Both the position numbers and the translations under genes were made by a program. From positions 34,597 to 61,084 of the forward strand of contig DBCR01000019.1 in assembly GCA_002293125.1 (NCBI GenBank): a stretch of 26,488 nt of DNA, written 5' to 3'. This document shows positions 15,727 through 24,503 of this stretch, in pieces (position 1 is the stretch's first letter; each line of letters begins with the position of its first letter). Source of the DNA: Opitutia bacterium UBA953. Its GTDB lineage: Bacteria; Verrucomicrobiota; Verrucomicrobiia; Opitutales; UBA953. The notes below the pieces were generated by a model. It was not told the DNA's origin. It made no database searches and saw nothing but the letters and a program-made list of their open reading frames with translations.

Positions 15727-15846
15727 TAGGCTCAAACTGAAGGCGCAATGAAGCGGTTTCAATCATTTCAGCAGGCGGTGGAGCGGAATCAGACATGTCT
15801 TAATGATTTATCCCCGTCGGCATTCGGTCATCTTCACCTGTGCCCC
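15727..15846. promoter_or_regulatory. Divergent control region of the two enzyme operons
   Basis: This 120-bp gap separates two long, oppositely directed gene runs, so it should carry both promoters. It holds a perfect 10-bp palindrome AGACATGTCT (15791-15800). The inverted arms AATCATT (15761-15767) and AATGATT (15802-15808) flank it. These could be an operator. No strong -35/-10 pair can be named on either strand. Confidence 0.5.
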
Positions 15847-18800
15847 ATGCGTACCGCCCGTCGCATCCTTTCCCTGTTACCTATCCTGCTCGGCGCGCTG
15901 CTCGGCGCCGCCGACGGCATCAAGACCACGACGACTTATGAAAAAGCTTACGGAGAATCCAAAGGCGCCCCGACGGTCGACGCCGCCAAGGAGCTCCCGC
16001 ACTACCCGGCCGTCGAACCCGCCGCCGCGATCGCGACCTGGAAAGTAAAGTCCGGCCTCAAGCTCCAACTCGCCGCCCACGAACCGCAGGTCCGCGATCC
16101 GATCGCGATCTGCTTCGACGAACGCGGCCGAATGTTCGTCTGCGAGATGATCGACTACTCTGAACGCCGCGACGAGATCCCGCACCTTGGCCGCGTCTCG
16201 GTCCTCGAAGATAAAGATGGCGATGGCTATTACGAGACGAGCCGAGTCTTCGCCGATAATCTCCCTTGGCCCACCGGACTGATCTGGGCCAACGGCGGAC
16301 TCTACGTCATCGCGACGCCCGACATCTGGCGCTTTGAAGACCGCGCGGGCAAAGGCATCGCCGATCACCGCGAGAAGGTGTTCACGGGTTTCGGCACGGG
16401 GATGAAGCTCATCAACGTCCAAGGGATGGCCAATAGCATGCAGTGGGGACCCGACCAGCGCGTCCATCTCCTCGCCGGCGGAGGCAACCGCGGCAAGATC
16501 TCCTGCCTGCTTCGCCCGGAACTCCCCGCCCTCGAACTCGGCGGCAATGACTTCTGGTTCGACCCGAAGACGCATACGTTCGGCCTCGAGTCCGGCGGTG
16601 CTCAATACGGGATGAGCTTCGACGACTTCGGGCGTAAGTTCGCCTGCTCGAATTCCGACCACCTCCAATACTGGGTCCACGATCGTACCGGCTTCTCCCA
16701 GAACCCGTTCCTTCCCCTGCCCGCCCCTCGAGCCAGCATCGCCAAAGACGGCGGCGCGGCCGAAGTCTTCCGTATCAGCCCCGACGAACCTTGGCGCATC
16801 GTGCGCACGCGTTGGCGCGTGTCGGGTGCGGTCCCGGGCATGGTGGAAGGTGGCGGTCGCGTGAGTGGTTACTTCACCGGGGCCACCGGCACCACGATCT
16901 ATCGCGGCGACGCCTATGGTCCGACCTTCAAGAACAACAGCTTCACGGGCGACGCGGGCGGCCAGCTCATCCACCGCAAGGTGATCTCGCCTGCCGCCGA
17001 TGGCGTCAACCTCTCAGGGGAACGTCCGGCCGATGAAAAGGGCTTCGAGTTCGCCGCGAGCCGCGACACCTGGGTTCGCGTGGTCAATTTCGCCAACGCA
17101 CCCGACGGCTGCCTCCACGTCTGCGACATGTATCGCGAAGTGATCGAGCACCCATGGTCCATCCCCGACGAAATCAAGAAACACCTCGACTTAAATAACG
17201 GCAACGACCGCGGCCGCATCTATCGCCTGGTGCCCGATAACAAGGACTGGGTCCGCCGAAGCTCGGTCGACCTGAGCAAGGCCACCCTACCGGAACTGGT
17301 CGAAACCCTCGGCCATCCCAACGGCTGGCACCGCGATACGGCCAGTCGACTGATCTTCGAACGCGCTGACCCTGCCGCACTGCCGCTCATCGAGACTTAC
17401 TTCGGTCGACCCGCATCGGCGTTGGCCCGACTCCACGCCCTAAACCTTCTCCACACCTTGGGTGGACTCAGCGAACGTCGTCTCATCTCCACGATAGATG
17501 ACGTCGATGCGGCGGTCCGCGAACGCGCGATCCATATCGCCGGCGACTACTACCAGAAACATCCGCTCCCGACCCAAGCGCGCGCCGCTCTCATCGTCGC
17601 CGCAAAGTCGGCCGACGCCCGCCTCCGCTTCGCGACGGCCTTGACCCTGGCGCGCCTGACAGGAAAACAGACAGGCCCCGATATCGCCGACACGCTCATC
17701 GCCTTGGCACGCAAGGACCATGCCCACAACTGGATTGGCCCCGCAATCCTTAGCGCACACCCTGACTTTCTCTCGCACCAGATGCTCCCGGACTTGGCTA
17801 CCAACGATTTCGCTCCCAAAGCCGAAGCGTTCCTCGCTCAACTCATTTACACCCGAGCCAAATCCCAACCCGAAGCGGATCGGCCCGCCCAGGTCGACCT
17901 GGTGATTCGTCTCGGCACCCGCCCAGCCCATCTGGTCGCGCTCTCGAAAGGCCTTCCTCCGACAGGTTCAGAACTGGAGAAAGCCGACACCAAAGGCCAA
18001 TTGACCAAGATCTTCGCGGAAGCCGGCATGGTCGCCAACGACGCACAACAAACGACTGAGCGTCGCTCCGCCGCCCTCGCCTTGCTCGCGGCCGCCCCCA
18101 TTAAACTCAGCCGCCCCATCCTGACCGCTTGTCTCGCCGCGGATCGACCGACCGAAATCCAAGCCGAAGCCATCGCCCAATGGGGCTTATCCGGCGATAA
18201 GTCCTTCGCACTCGCAATCATCGCCGCATGGGAGGGACTCGCCCCCTCAGTCAAACCAAAGGCTATCGCCCAGCTCCTGCAACGACCCGCCTACCTGCCT
18301 CCACTGCTGGACGCCCTCGGCACGAAGAAACTCCCGGCCGCCGCCCTCGATGCCGGACAGGTCCAGTCATTACTCAAACTCAAGGATGCCAAACTCGTCG
18401 CCCAAGTGCGAACGGTGCTCGCCGACGTGATTCCGCCGTCACGCGACGTCGTCACGGCGAAGTTCTCCCCCAGCATCGATCTCGCTGGCGACGCCCCCCG
18501 CGGCCAAGCGGTCTTCCAACGTGCCTGCGTGATCTGCCACCGCGCTGCGGGTCAAGGCATGGAAGTCGGCCCCGACCTCCTCACGGTAAAGAACAAGGGC
18601 CGTGCTGCCCTGCTTACGGCAATCCTCGACCCCAATAAGGAAGTCGCCGCTCAATACATGTCCTTCCTCGTGCAGACCAGCGCGGGCGATTCCTACCTCG
18701 GCGTGATCGCCGAGGATACGGCGACCCAACTCACATTGAAGATGCCTGGCGGCATCACGAAGACGATCCTCCGCGCCGACGTGAGCGGGAGTTCATCCGA

Positions 18801-18891
18801 CGGACGCAGTCTAATGCCCGAAGGTCTCGAAGGCGGCCTCTCCACCCAGGACATGGCCGACCTCCTGACCTATATCGAAACCCTCAAATAA
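15847..18891 (+). CDS. PVC-type exported dehydrogenase with HEAT-like repeats and C-terminal cytochrome c domain
   Basis: The protein has 1014 aa from ATG 15847, which starts a signal peptide (MRTARRILSLLPILLGALLGA). The 33 upstream in-frame codons are dissimilar to a leader. Residues about 55-460 form a beta-propeller typical of the PVC membrane-bound dehydrogenase family (PQQ/glucose-dehydrogenase-like), including HLGRVSVLEDKDGDGYYE. Residues about 490-860 are helical repeats resembling HEAT/armadillo repeats. A C-terminal cytochrome c domain has CVICH (894-898) and a probable axial methionine in SLMPEGL. Such proteins are thought to oxidise sugars or alcohols in the periplasm and pass electrons to the heme. 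It heads the plus-strand run and is followed after 2 nt by the DUF1080 gene. Confidence 0.9.
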   Translation: MRTARRILSLLPILLGALLGAADGIKTTTTYEKAYGESKGAPTVDAAKELPHYPAVEPAAAIATWKVKSGLKLQLAAHEPQVRDPIAICFDERGRMFVCEMIDYSERRDEIPHLGRVSVLEDKDGDGYYETSRVFADNLPWPTGLIWANGGLYVIATPDIWRFEDRAGKGIADHREKVFTGFGTGMKLINVQGMANSMQWGPDQRVHLLAGGGNRGKISCLLRPELPALELGGNDFWFDPKTHTFGLESGGAQYGMSFDDFGRKFACSNSDHLQYWVHDRTGFSQNPFLPLPAPRASIAKDGGAAEVFRISPDEPWRIVRTRWRVSGAVPGMVEGGGRVSGYFTGATGTTIYRGDAYGPTFKNNSFTGDAGGQLIHRKVISPAADGVNLSGERPADEKGFEFAASRDTWVRVVNFANAPDGCLHVCDMYREVIEHPWSIPDEIKKHLDLNNGNDRGRIYRLVPDNKDWVRRSSVDLSKATLPELVETLGHPNGWHRDTASRLIFERADPAALPLIETYFGRPASALARLHALNLLHTLGGLSERRLISTIDDVDAAVRERAIHIAGDYYQKHPLPTQARAALIVAAKSADARLRFATALTLARLTGKQTGPDIADTLIALARKDHAHNWIGPAILSAHPDFLSHQMLPDLATNDFAPKAEAFLAQLIYTRAKSQPEADRPAQVDLVIRLGTRPAHLVALSKGLPPTGSELEKADTKGQLTKIFAEAGMVANDAQQTTERRSAALALLAAAPIKLSRPILTACLAADRPTEIQAEAIAQWGLSGDKSFALAIIAAWEGLAPSVKPKAIAQLLQRPAYLPPLLDALGTKKLPAAALDAGQVQSLLKLKDAKLVAQVRTVLADVIPPSRDVVTAKFSPSIDLAGDAPRGQAVFQRACVICHRAAGQGMEVGPDLLTVKNKGRAALLTAILDPNKEVAAQYMSFLVQTSAGDSYLGVIAEDTATQLTLKMPGGITKTILRADVSGSSSDGRSLMPEGLEGGLSTQDMADLLTYIETLK

Positions 18892-18893
18892 AA

Positions 18894-19568
18894 ATGCGCA
18901 CCCTCCTCGCCTGCCTCCTAACGCTCCCGCTGTTCGCCGAAGCGCTGCCGGAGGGCTTCCGTGCTCTCTTCAACGGCAAGGACCTCTCGGGCTGGCACGG
19001 TTTCAACCCGCACCAAGGCCTGAAGCTCACCGGCGAAAAGAAGGCCGCCGACCTCGCCAAGCAACGTGCGGACTTCCCGCTGCACTGGCGCGTGGAGAAC
19101 GGAGAACTGGTCAATGGCGGCACGGGACCTTATGCGACGACCAGCGAGGCCTTCGGCGACATCGAACTGCGCATCGAATACAAGACGGTCGCGAAAGCCG
19201 ATTCAGGCATCTACCTCCGCGGCAACCCTCAGGTCCAAATCTGGGACCTCCATCAGGTCTTCGACCCAAAGAAGCCCGACCGCAAACCGCACCTCGGTTC
19301 GGGAGGTCTTTTCAATAACACGCCCGGCACCCCCGGACGCGATCCGCTCTTGATCGCCGACAAGCCGTTCGGCGAATGGAACACGTTCCGCATCGTCCAG
19401 CAAGGCGACATCACTACAATCTGGCTCAATGGTAAGCTAGTCGTCGACCACGCGAAGATGGAAAACTACTGGGACCGCGCCCAGCCGCTCCCTTCCAAAG
19501 GCCCGCTGATGCTCCAGACCCACGGTGGCGAAATCCGCTGGCGCAATCTCTTCGTCAAAACGCTCTAA
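18894..19568 (+). CDS. DUF1080 protein (3-keto-disaccharide hydrolase family), secreted
   Basis: This 224-aa protein has a signal peptide (MRTLLACLLTLPLFAEA) followed by the DUF1080 signature GFRALFNGKDLSGWHG (21-36). SGIYLRGNPQVQIWD and a GEWNTFRI block, which mark the concanavalin-like jelly roll, come later. Characterised relatives hydrolyse 3-keto-glycosides and are paired with Gfo/Idh/MocA or other dehydrogenases that create the 3-keto group. Both kinds of dehydrogenase are close by. The start lies 2 nt behind the stop of the cytochrome c dehydrogenase. The following gene begins 1 nt after its stop, so it belongs to a tight operon. The exact substrate is not visible from the sequence. 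Confidence 0.9.
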   Translation: MRTLLACLLTLPLFAEALPEGFRALFNGKDLSGWHGFNPHQGLKLTGEKKAADLAKQRADFPLHWRVENGELVNGGTGPYATTSEAFGDIELRIEYKTVAKADSGIYLRGNPQVQIWDLHQVFDPKKPDRKPHLGSGGLFNNTPGTPGRDPLLIADKPFGEWNTFRIVQQGDITTIWLNGKLVVDHAKMENYWDRAQPLPSKGPLMLQTHGGEIRWRNLFVKTL

Positions 19569-19569
19569 G

Positions 19570-20403
19570 ATGCCCGCGTTCAAGCTCACGCTCTTTTTCT
19601 TAGCCGCCACTTGCCTGGCGGACGAGGGCTTGCGCCGCGGACTTACCTTTCACGCCCCCTTCGACGCCGGCTTCGATGCCTCACTCTCCGCGGACGATCC
19701 TGTCAGCCGCGTCCGCGTAAGCGGAAAGATGGCGCCAACGACGCCCGGGCCAGAAATAAAACTCGCGACCGACGGCAAGTTCGGCGGCTGCCTCGTCTTT
19801 CCCAAGAAAGGGTCGGTGCGCCCCGAATACGCGGCAACGAAGTCCCTCGCCTATGGCACGACCGACTGGTCGGCCACGGTCTCGGTCTGGCTACGCCTCG
19901 ATCCGGATAAAGACCTCGAGCCTGGCTATTGCGATCCGGTCCAGATCGTCGGCGACGATGTGAAGAAGGGCTTCATCTTCCTGGAGTGGTCGAAAGACCA
20001 TTCGCCACGTCATTTCCGTTTCGCCGTGCGCCCGCTCTACCACCTTTGGAACCCCGATGCGGTCGGCTGGGAACAGATTCCAGACGAACGCCGTCCGATG
20101 GTGAAGATGGAGCAGGCCCCGTTCCGTCGCGACCGCTGGACGCACGTGGCCTTCGTGCTCGACCATATCAACGACCATGCCGCCCCTCCCCGCGCCCGTC
20201 TGCATATCGACGGACGCCAGATCGGCGTCATCCAAGGCCATGACCTAACCTTCGGCTGGGACCCCGCCGCCATCCGCCTAGTACTAGGCGCCGCCTACGT
20301 CGGCTCGCTCGACGACCTGGCCGTCTGGAACCGCGCCCTCTCGGCCGAGGAAATCGCCCGCCTGCACGCCCTGCCAGGGGGCGTGGAAACTTTACGCCGA
20401 TGA
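19570..20403 (+). CDS. Secreted LamG/concanavalin-like domain protein
   Basis: The protein has 277 aa from ATG 19570, one base after the DUF1080 stop; earlier in-frame codons overlap that gene. A signal peptide (MPAFKLTLFFLAATCLA) precedes a LamG-like/concanavalin jelly roll. The fold is indicated by LTFHAPFD near the N-terminus, FSVSVWLRLD-like TVSVWLRLDPD, RDRWTHVAFVLD and the terminal SLDDLAVWNRALSAEEIARLHA. That closing motif is highly typical of LamG domains in PVC and Bacteroidetes secreted proteins. Such domains bind carbohydrate or protein ligands; catalytic residues are not evident. The TGA overlaps the ATG of the next gene by 4 nt, so the two are translationally coupled. Confidence 0.85.
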   Translation: MPAFKLTLFFLAATCLADEGLRRGLTFHAPFDAGFDASLSADDPVSRVRVSGKMAPTTPGPEIKLATDGKFGGCLVFPKKGSVRPEYAATKSLAYGTTDWSATVSVWLRLDPDKDLEPGYCDPVQIVGDDVKKGFIFLEWSKDHSPRHFRFAVRPLYHLWNPDAVGWEQIPDERRPMVKMEQAPFRRDRWTHVAFVLDHINDHAAPPRARLHIDGRQIGVIQGHDLTFGWDPAAIRLVLGAAYVGSLDDLAVWNRALSAEEIARLHALPGGVETLRR

Positions 20404-22076
20404 ACCCCAGCCGTCTCCTCACTGCCTTGCTTTCCTTTGCCGCCCTCGGCTTCGCCGAACCGGTCAAGGTCGCCACGTTCGACGTCGACGCCACCCCTCC
20501 CCTGGGCTCGGCGATGGCCTACGATACGGTCAAGCGCCTCGATGACCTGACGCTACGTTGTCGAGGTGTCGTGATCACGGGCTCCGGCGACCCCATCGTA
20601 CTCTGTGCGGTCGACTGGATCGGCATCGCCAACGAAGGCCATGACGCCTTCCGTATCGCCCTCGCCCAGGCCGCCGGCACCACCCCCGAGCGCGTCGCCG
20701 TTCATGCGCTCCACCAGCACGACGCACCAGGCTGCGATTTCACGGCGGAGAAACTCATCAAGGAACTCAGCGTCAAAGGATACTCCCGCTTCGAGGGTGA
20801 CTTCCACCGGGTGGTCATCGCCCGCGCCGCCGAGGCGATCAAGCGCGCGCTGCCCACCGCCCGCGAGGCCAGCCACTGGGGCTGGGGAGAGGCCGCCGTC
20901 AAGGAAGTCGCCAGCCAACGCCGCCTACTCGGTCCCGACGGCAAGGTGAAGTTCACGCGCACGTCCTCGACCAAGAACGCCGCGATGCGCGCCGAACCGG
21001 AAGGGGTCATCGACCCGCTGGTCACGTCGCTGAGTTTCTGGGATAAGGCCGGCCCGATCGCAGTGCTCACGAGCTACGCTTGCCACCCACAGAGCTACTA
21101 CCGCCTAGGCTACCCGACGCCTGACTTCCCGGGCATCGCGCGCTTCATCCGGAGCCAGTCCTGGCCACACACACTCCACGTCCACTTCAATGGAGCGGGC
21201 GGCAACGTCACAGCCGGGAAATATAACGACGGCGCCTGGGAGAATCGCATGATCCTGGCCAACCGCCTGGCCGACGGGATGAAGGAAGCCCTCGACAAGA
21301 CCGTGAAGTCGCCGCTGAAGGCTGAAGACATCGGTTGGGCCTCGGTGCCGGTGCGCCTACCTCTGTCGACCCACCTGAAGGCCAACGAACTGGTGGCGAA
21401 ACTGAAGGCCACGACCCCCAAGGGTTATATCTCCTACGGCGACCAGCTGGCCTGGCTGAAGCGCCACGAAGCAGGCCACGCGATCGACATCACCTGCCTG
21501 CGCGTCGGTTCCTCCCGCATGCTGCACCTGCCCGGCGAGTTGTTCGTGGAATACCAGCTCGCTGCCAAGGCGATGCGCCCCGATCTCCACGTCGCGGTCG
21601 CTGCCTACGGCGATTACGGCCCCGGCTACATCGGCAGCACCTGCGCCTACGAACAAGGCGGCTATGAAGTCGGCCCCACCTCTTCCAACGTCGCCCCGCA
21701 GGTCGAGCCAGTCTTGATCGAGGCAATGAAGCATCTGCTTGAGGCCAAAGACGCCCCGTCAGCACTCCCTGCTCCTGCCGCACGAGGCATCCCTAAGCCT
21801 GTCCCAGTCAAGGATGCCGCCGCTGTTAAATTCAATCAGTTCGAACTCAGGGACGCCACGTTACTCAGCGTCATGCGCGTCATCCGCGCCAAGGCCTATA
21901 ATCAAGGCGAGCTAATCGACATGGTCTTAGAAGACCCGAAGGGCGAACTGGCAGGTCGCGTCGTCAGCTTGACCCTAACGGAAACCACCGTCGGACAAGT
22001 GATGCAGACTCTCTCCCGTGCCGCTGATTTCAAATATACCATCAAGGGCAACACCATCACCGTCGAACCTAAGTAA
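20400..22076 (+). CDS. Neutral-ceramidase-like hydrolase fused to a C-terminal STN-like domain
   Basis: This 558-aa secreted protein has a signal peptide (MNPSRLLTALLSFAALGFA) and a neutral/alkaline ceramidase-like domain (about 22-450). Probable zinc ligands are HQHDAP (His105, His107), ACHP (His229) and the glutamate of LPGELF (379-384). HFNGAGGN (262-269) corresponds to the active-site glycine loop. Neutral ceramidases cut the amide bond of ceramides, but the many PVC paralogues are uncharacterised. After a proline-rich linker (452-470), residues 475-556 resemble an STN (secretin/TonB short N-terminal) domain. The evidence is FELRDATLLSVMRVIRAKA, then VSLTLTETTVGQVMQTLSR and the closing TIKGNTITVEP. 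That fusion is unusual. The start overlaps the LamG gene stop by 4 nt; the next gene follows after 27 nt. Confidence 0.85.
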   Translation: MNPSRLLTALLSFAALGFAEPVKVATFDVDATPPLGSAMAYDTVKRLDDLTLRCRGVVITGSGDPIVLCAVDWIGIANEGHDAFRIALAQAAGTTPERVAVHALHQHDAPGCDFTAEKLIKELSVKGYSRFEGDFHRVVIARAAEAIKRALPTAREASHWGWGEAAVKEVASQRRLLGPDGKVKFTRTSSTKNAAMRAEPEGVIDPLVTSLSFWDKAGPIAVLTSYACHPQSYYRLGYPTPDFPGIARFIRSQSWPHTLHVHFNGAGGNVTAGKYNDGAWENRMILANRLADGMKEALDKTVKSPLKAEDIGWASVPVRLPLSTHLKANELVAKLKATTPKGYISYGDQLAWLKRHEAGHAIDITCLRVGSSRMLHLPGELFVEYQLAAKAMRPDLHVAVAAYGDYGPGYIGSTCAYEQGGYEVGPTSSNVAPQVEPVLIEAMKHLLEAKDAPSALPAPAARGIPKPVPVKDAAAVKFNQFELRDATLLSVMRVIRAKAYNQGELIDMVLEDPKGELAGRVVSLTLTETTVGQVMQTLSRAADFKYTIKGNTITVEPK

Positions 22077-22103
22077 GCCTGCCCCTCCTTATCCTACATT
22101 TGG

Positions 22104-23588
22104 ATGAAATATCTCCTGCCTGCTTTCCTGATCGCTTTAAGCACGATTACGCCGCGCCTTCACGCCCTTGAAGCCGGCACGGCGGTGGTCGATGTCACTG
22201 ACCGGACAATCCCAGTCCATGACACACTCCACGCCAAGGCCCTCGTGCTCAAGGAAGGCGATCGAACCGTCGTGGTCCTGACCATCGATGCAGTGGCACT
22301 CGGCGAACTGGGACGGATTAAGTCCGACTTCCTGCCACAACTCCGCGCCCGTCTATCCCAAGAGCTGGGCTTGGCGCCCGAAAATCTCATGGTCAACGCG
22401 AGCCACTGCCACGGTGTCCTCCGGACCGATTTCCCGGAACTCTGCTTCCAAGTTATTAAGTCAGCTCACGCTCGTCTAGTTCCGGTCCGCGCCGGTGTCG
22501 GCAGCGGGCAGGAAACCGGCATCAGCGAGAATCGTCGCATCCATATGCGCGACGGTAGCGAGGTCGACATGCGCCGCACGTACTCGCTGCCCAATGATTC
22601 CGGAATCGCCAGCGTGGGTGCTATCGACCCGCAAATCGGCCTACTCCGCCTCGATCGACTCGACGGTAGCAACTTGGCGCTGGTCTACAACTTCGCTTGC
22701 CACCCGATCATGAATCCGCCGAGCAGCGGCAATTCAGCCGACTTCCCCGGCGTCGCCTCAGCCATCATTGAAGAACAACTCGGCGGCACGGCCTTCTTCA
22801 TCCAAGGGTGTGCCGGCGATATCAATCCCGTCCATTATAAACACATCACTCAGCCCGCCAACGCCACCCCGCTAGGTAATCAGCTCGCGATCAGCGTCCT
22901 CCGGGCCGCCCGCAAGGTAACCACCCAGGCGGATAGCCCCCTTCGCTTCGTCCGCCAAAACATGCTGCTACCCCGCGGAGCTGACCTGACCGCCCGTATC
23001 GCCAAGGTGGAAGCGGAACGTCTGCGCCTCACCCAATCGCTCCGGGCAAATAACCTGAACTTCAAGTCTTTCCTCCCGCTCCTGCTGCAACAGAAACTCA
23101 ACCCGGACTACCCTTCACAATCCGCCCAAAGCTACTTGCACGAACGCTCCATCGGTAAAGACGGTCTATCGAAGTTGGATGCGGATAATCGTGCGTCGGT
23201 GGAGACCTATCTCGGCAATCTCGCCATCATGGAGCAAATCACCCGCCTCAACACGAATCTCGGTCTGCTCAAGATGCACCTCGCCCATAATCAGAAGGCG
23301 ATGGAAATGCCGCTCGACGTCGAGCTCACCGCGCTGCGCGTCGGCGACTTCCGACTGGTGACCTTCCCCGGCGAGCTGACCAGCGAGATCGGCATGAACA
23401 TCAAGAAGGCCGCGGGGCAGCCGGGCACGTTCGTTGCCGGCTACACCAATGGTTATATCTATTACGCCCCCACTGCGAAACAGCGCCTGAACACGGGCTA
23501 CGCCCAAGAGGATTGCGACTGTCTCGTTGCACCCGAATGGCAAAAGGCTTTTGAGTCCCAGGCCCTCGAGATGCTCAAGGGTCTCTAA
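22104..23588 (+). CDS. Second neutral-ceramidase-like hydrolase, secreted
   Basis: This 494-aa protein has a signal peptide (MKYLLPAFLIALSTI...LHA) and one ceramidase-like domain. The first zinc motif reads NASHCHG (98-104) with His101 and His103. The second His lies in FACHP (His200). GCAGDINP (235-242) matches the conserved oxyanion/zinc region, and FPGELTSEIG carries the conserved glutamate. GYTNGYIYYAP near the end corresponds to the tyrosine-containing block of ceramidases. Known members hydrolyse N-acyl sphingosine; the substrate here is unknown. It lies 27 nt after the STN-fused paralogue and 9 nt before the esterase. A helical insertion (about 295-365, with many Leu/Arg) separates the conserved parts. 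Only a weak purine tract (TTTGG) precedes ATG. Confidence 0.88.
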   Translation: MKYLLPAFLIALSTITPRLHALEAGTAVVDVTDRTIPVHDTLHAKALVLKEGDRTVVVLTIDAVALGELGRIKSDFLPQLRARLSQELGLAPENLMVNASHCHGVLRTDFPELCFQVIKSAHARLVPVRAGVGSGQETGISENRRIHMRDGSEVDMRRTYSLPNDSGIASVGAIDPQIGLLRLDRLDGSNLALVYNFACHPIMNPPSSGNSADFPGVASAIIEEQLGGTAFFIQGCAGDINPVHYKHITQPANATPLGNQLAISVLRAARKVTTQADSPLRFVRQNMLLPRGADLTARIAKVEAERLRLTQSLRANNLNFKSFLPLLLQQKLNPDYPSQSAQSYLHERSIGKDGLSKLDADNRASVETYLGNLAIMEQITRLNTNLGLLKMHLAHNQKAMEMPLDVELTALRVGDFRLVTFPGELTSEIGMNIKKAAGQPGTFVAGYTNGYIYYAPTAKQRLNTGYAQEDCDCLVAPEWQKAFESQALEMLKGL

Positions 23589-23597
23589 TCTTCCTGT

Positions 23598-24479
23598 ATG
23601 CGCTCCCTCCTCCCCCTCCTCGCCGCCATTAGCCTCGTTTCCGCGGCCGACGCCCCGCCTGCCCTCGCCCCGACCAAGGCGGACGTACCTTACGCCGGGA
23701 CGACGGAGTTACGTCAGACGCTCAACGTCTACGCTCCTGCGACCAAACCCGCCAAGCCCGCGCCGGTCATCTTCTGGATTCACGGCGGCGGATGGCGCGG
23801 CGGCGAAAAGACCAGCGTGCAGCTAAAGCCGAAGTTCTTCACCGACCTGGGCTATGTCTTCGTCTCGACGAATCATCGCTACGTTTCCGCGGTCCCGATG
23901 AACGAGATCTTCGCCGATGTCGCCAAATCGCTCCGCTGGACGCACGACCACGCGGCTGAATTCGGTGGCGACCCGAACCGCATCGTCATCATGGGCCACT
24001 CCTCAGGCGCCCAGCTGGCCGCCTACCTGGCCATCGACGAACGTCCGCTGAAGGCCGAAGGGCTTTCGCTCTCGATGTTCAAGGGCTGTGTCCCGGTCGA
24101 CGCCGATACGTTCGATGTCCCGGCGGTCATTGAACTCGCCACGGCCAACCGCAAAGCCGCCGGCAAGCCCGAGCCGAAATACGGCCACCGCGAGATCTTC
24201 GGCGGCAAGCCTGAGCTCTGGACCGACTACTCCGCGACCACGCACGTCGCGACCGGCAAAGGTATCCCGCCCTTCCTCATCCTTTACGACGCGGCCGCCG
24301 CGCTGACTCCGGACCAGGCCAAGCGTCTTGAAAAGTCGCTCACCTCGAAAGGTATCCAGGCCAAAGCCTTCGGCGCTGCCAACACCACTCACGGCAAAAT
24401 CAACTCCGACCTCGGCCTACCGAACGACCCCTCGACCGCCGAAGTCCTTTCGTTCCTGAAGACGGTGCTGGCAATATAA
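23598..24479 (+). CDS. Secreted alpha/beta hydrolase (carboxylesterase/BD-FAE type)
   Basis: This 293-aa protein has a signal peptide (MRSLLPLLAAISLVSA). The alpha/beta hydrolase domain carries the oxyanion motif HGGGW (62-66), the nucleophile elbow GHSSGA (Ser135) and the triad histidine in TTHGKIN (His265). The acid is probably in the ILYDAAAALT region (228-237) but cannot be fixed from sequence alone. The HGGGW form and length fit the hormone-sensitive-lipase-like/bifunctional feruloyl-and-acetyl-xylan-esterase group. It starts 9 nt after the second ceramidase-like gene, so it belongs to the same operon. With the AXE1-like esterase in the opposite operon it would give two deacylating enzymes in the locus. 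Confidence 0.87.
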   Translation: MRSLLPLLAAISLVSAADAPPALAPTKADVPYAGTTELRQTLNVYAPATKPAKPAPVIFWIHGGGWRGGEKTSVQLKPKFFTDLGYVFVSTNHRYVSAVPMNEIFADVAKSLRWTHDHAAEFGGDPNRIVIMGHSSGAQLAAYLAIDERPLKAEGLSLSMFKGCVPVDADTFDVPAVIELATANRKAAGKPEPKYGHREIFGGKPELWTDYSATTHVATGKGIPPFLILYDAAAALTPDQAKRLEKSLTSKGIQAKAFGAANTTHGKINSDLGLPNDPSTAEVLSFLKTVLAI

Positions 24480-24484
24480 GCCGG

Positions 24485-24502
24485 AGGCGGCCATTTCCGC
24501 CT
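24485..24502 (+). other. Small hairpin in front of the flavoprotein gene
   Basis: AGGCGG (24485-24490) and CCGCCT (24497-24502) pair perfectly around the loop CCATTT. The left arm overlaps a GGAGG (24483-24487), the only good Shine-Dalgarno-like word before any gene here, although it lies 16 nt from ATG. The structure could reduce read-through or shape initiation; the role is not shown. Confidence 0.4.
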
Positions 24503-24503
24503 G

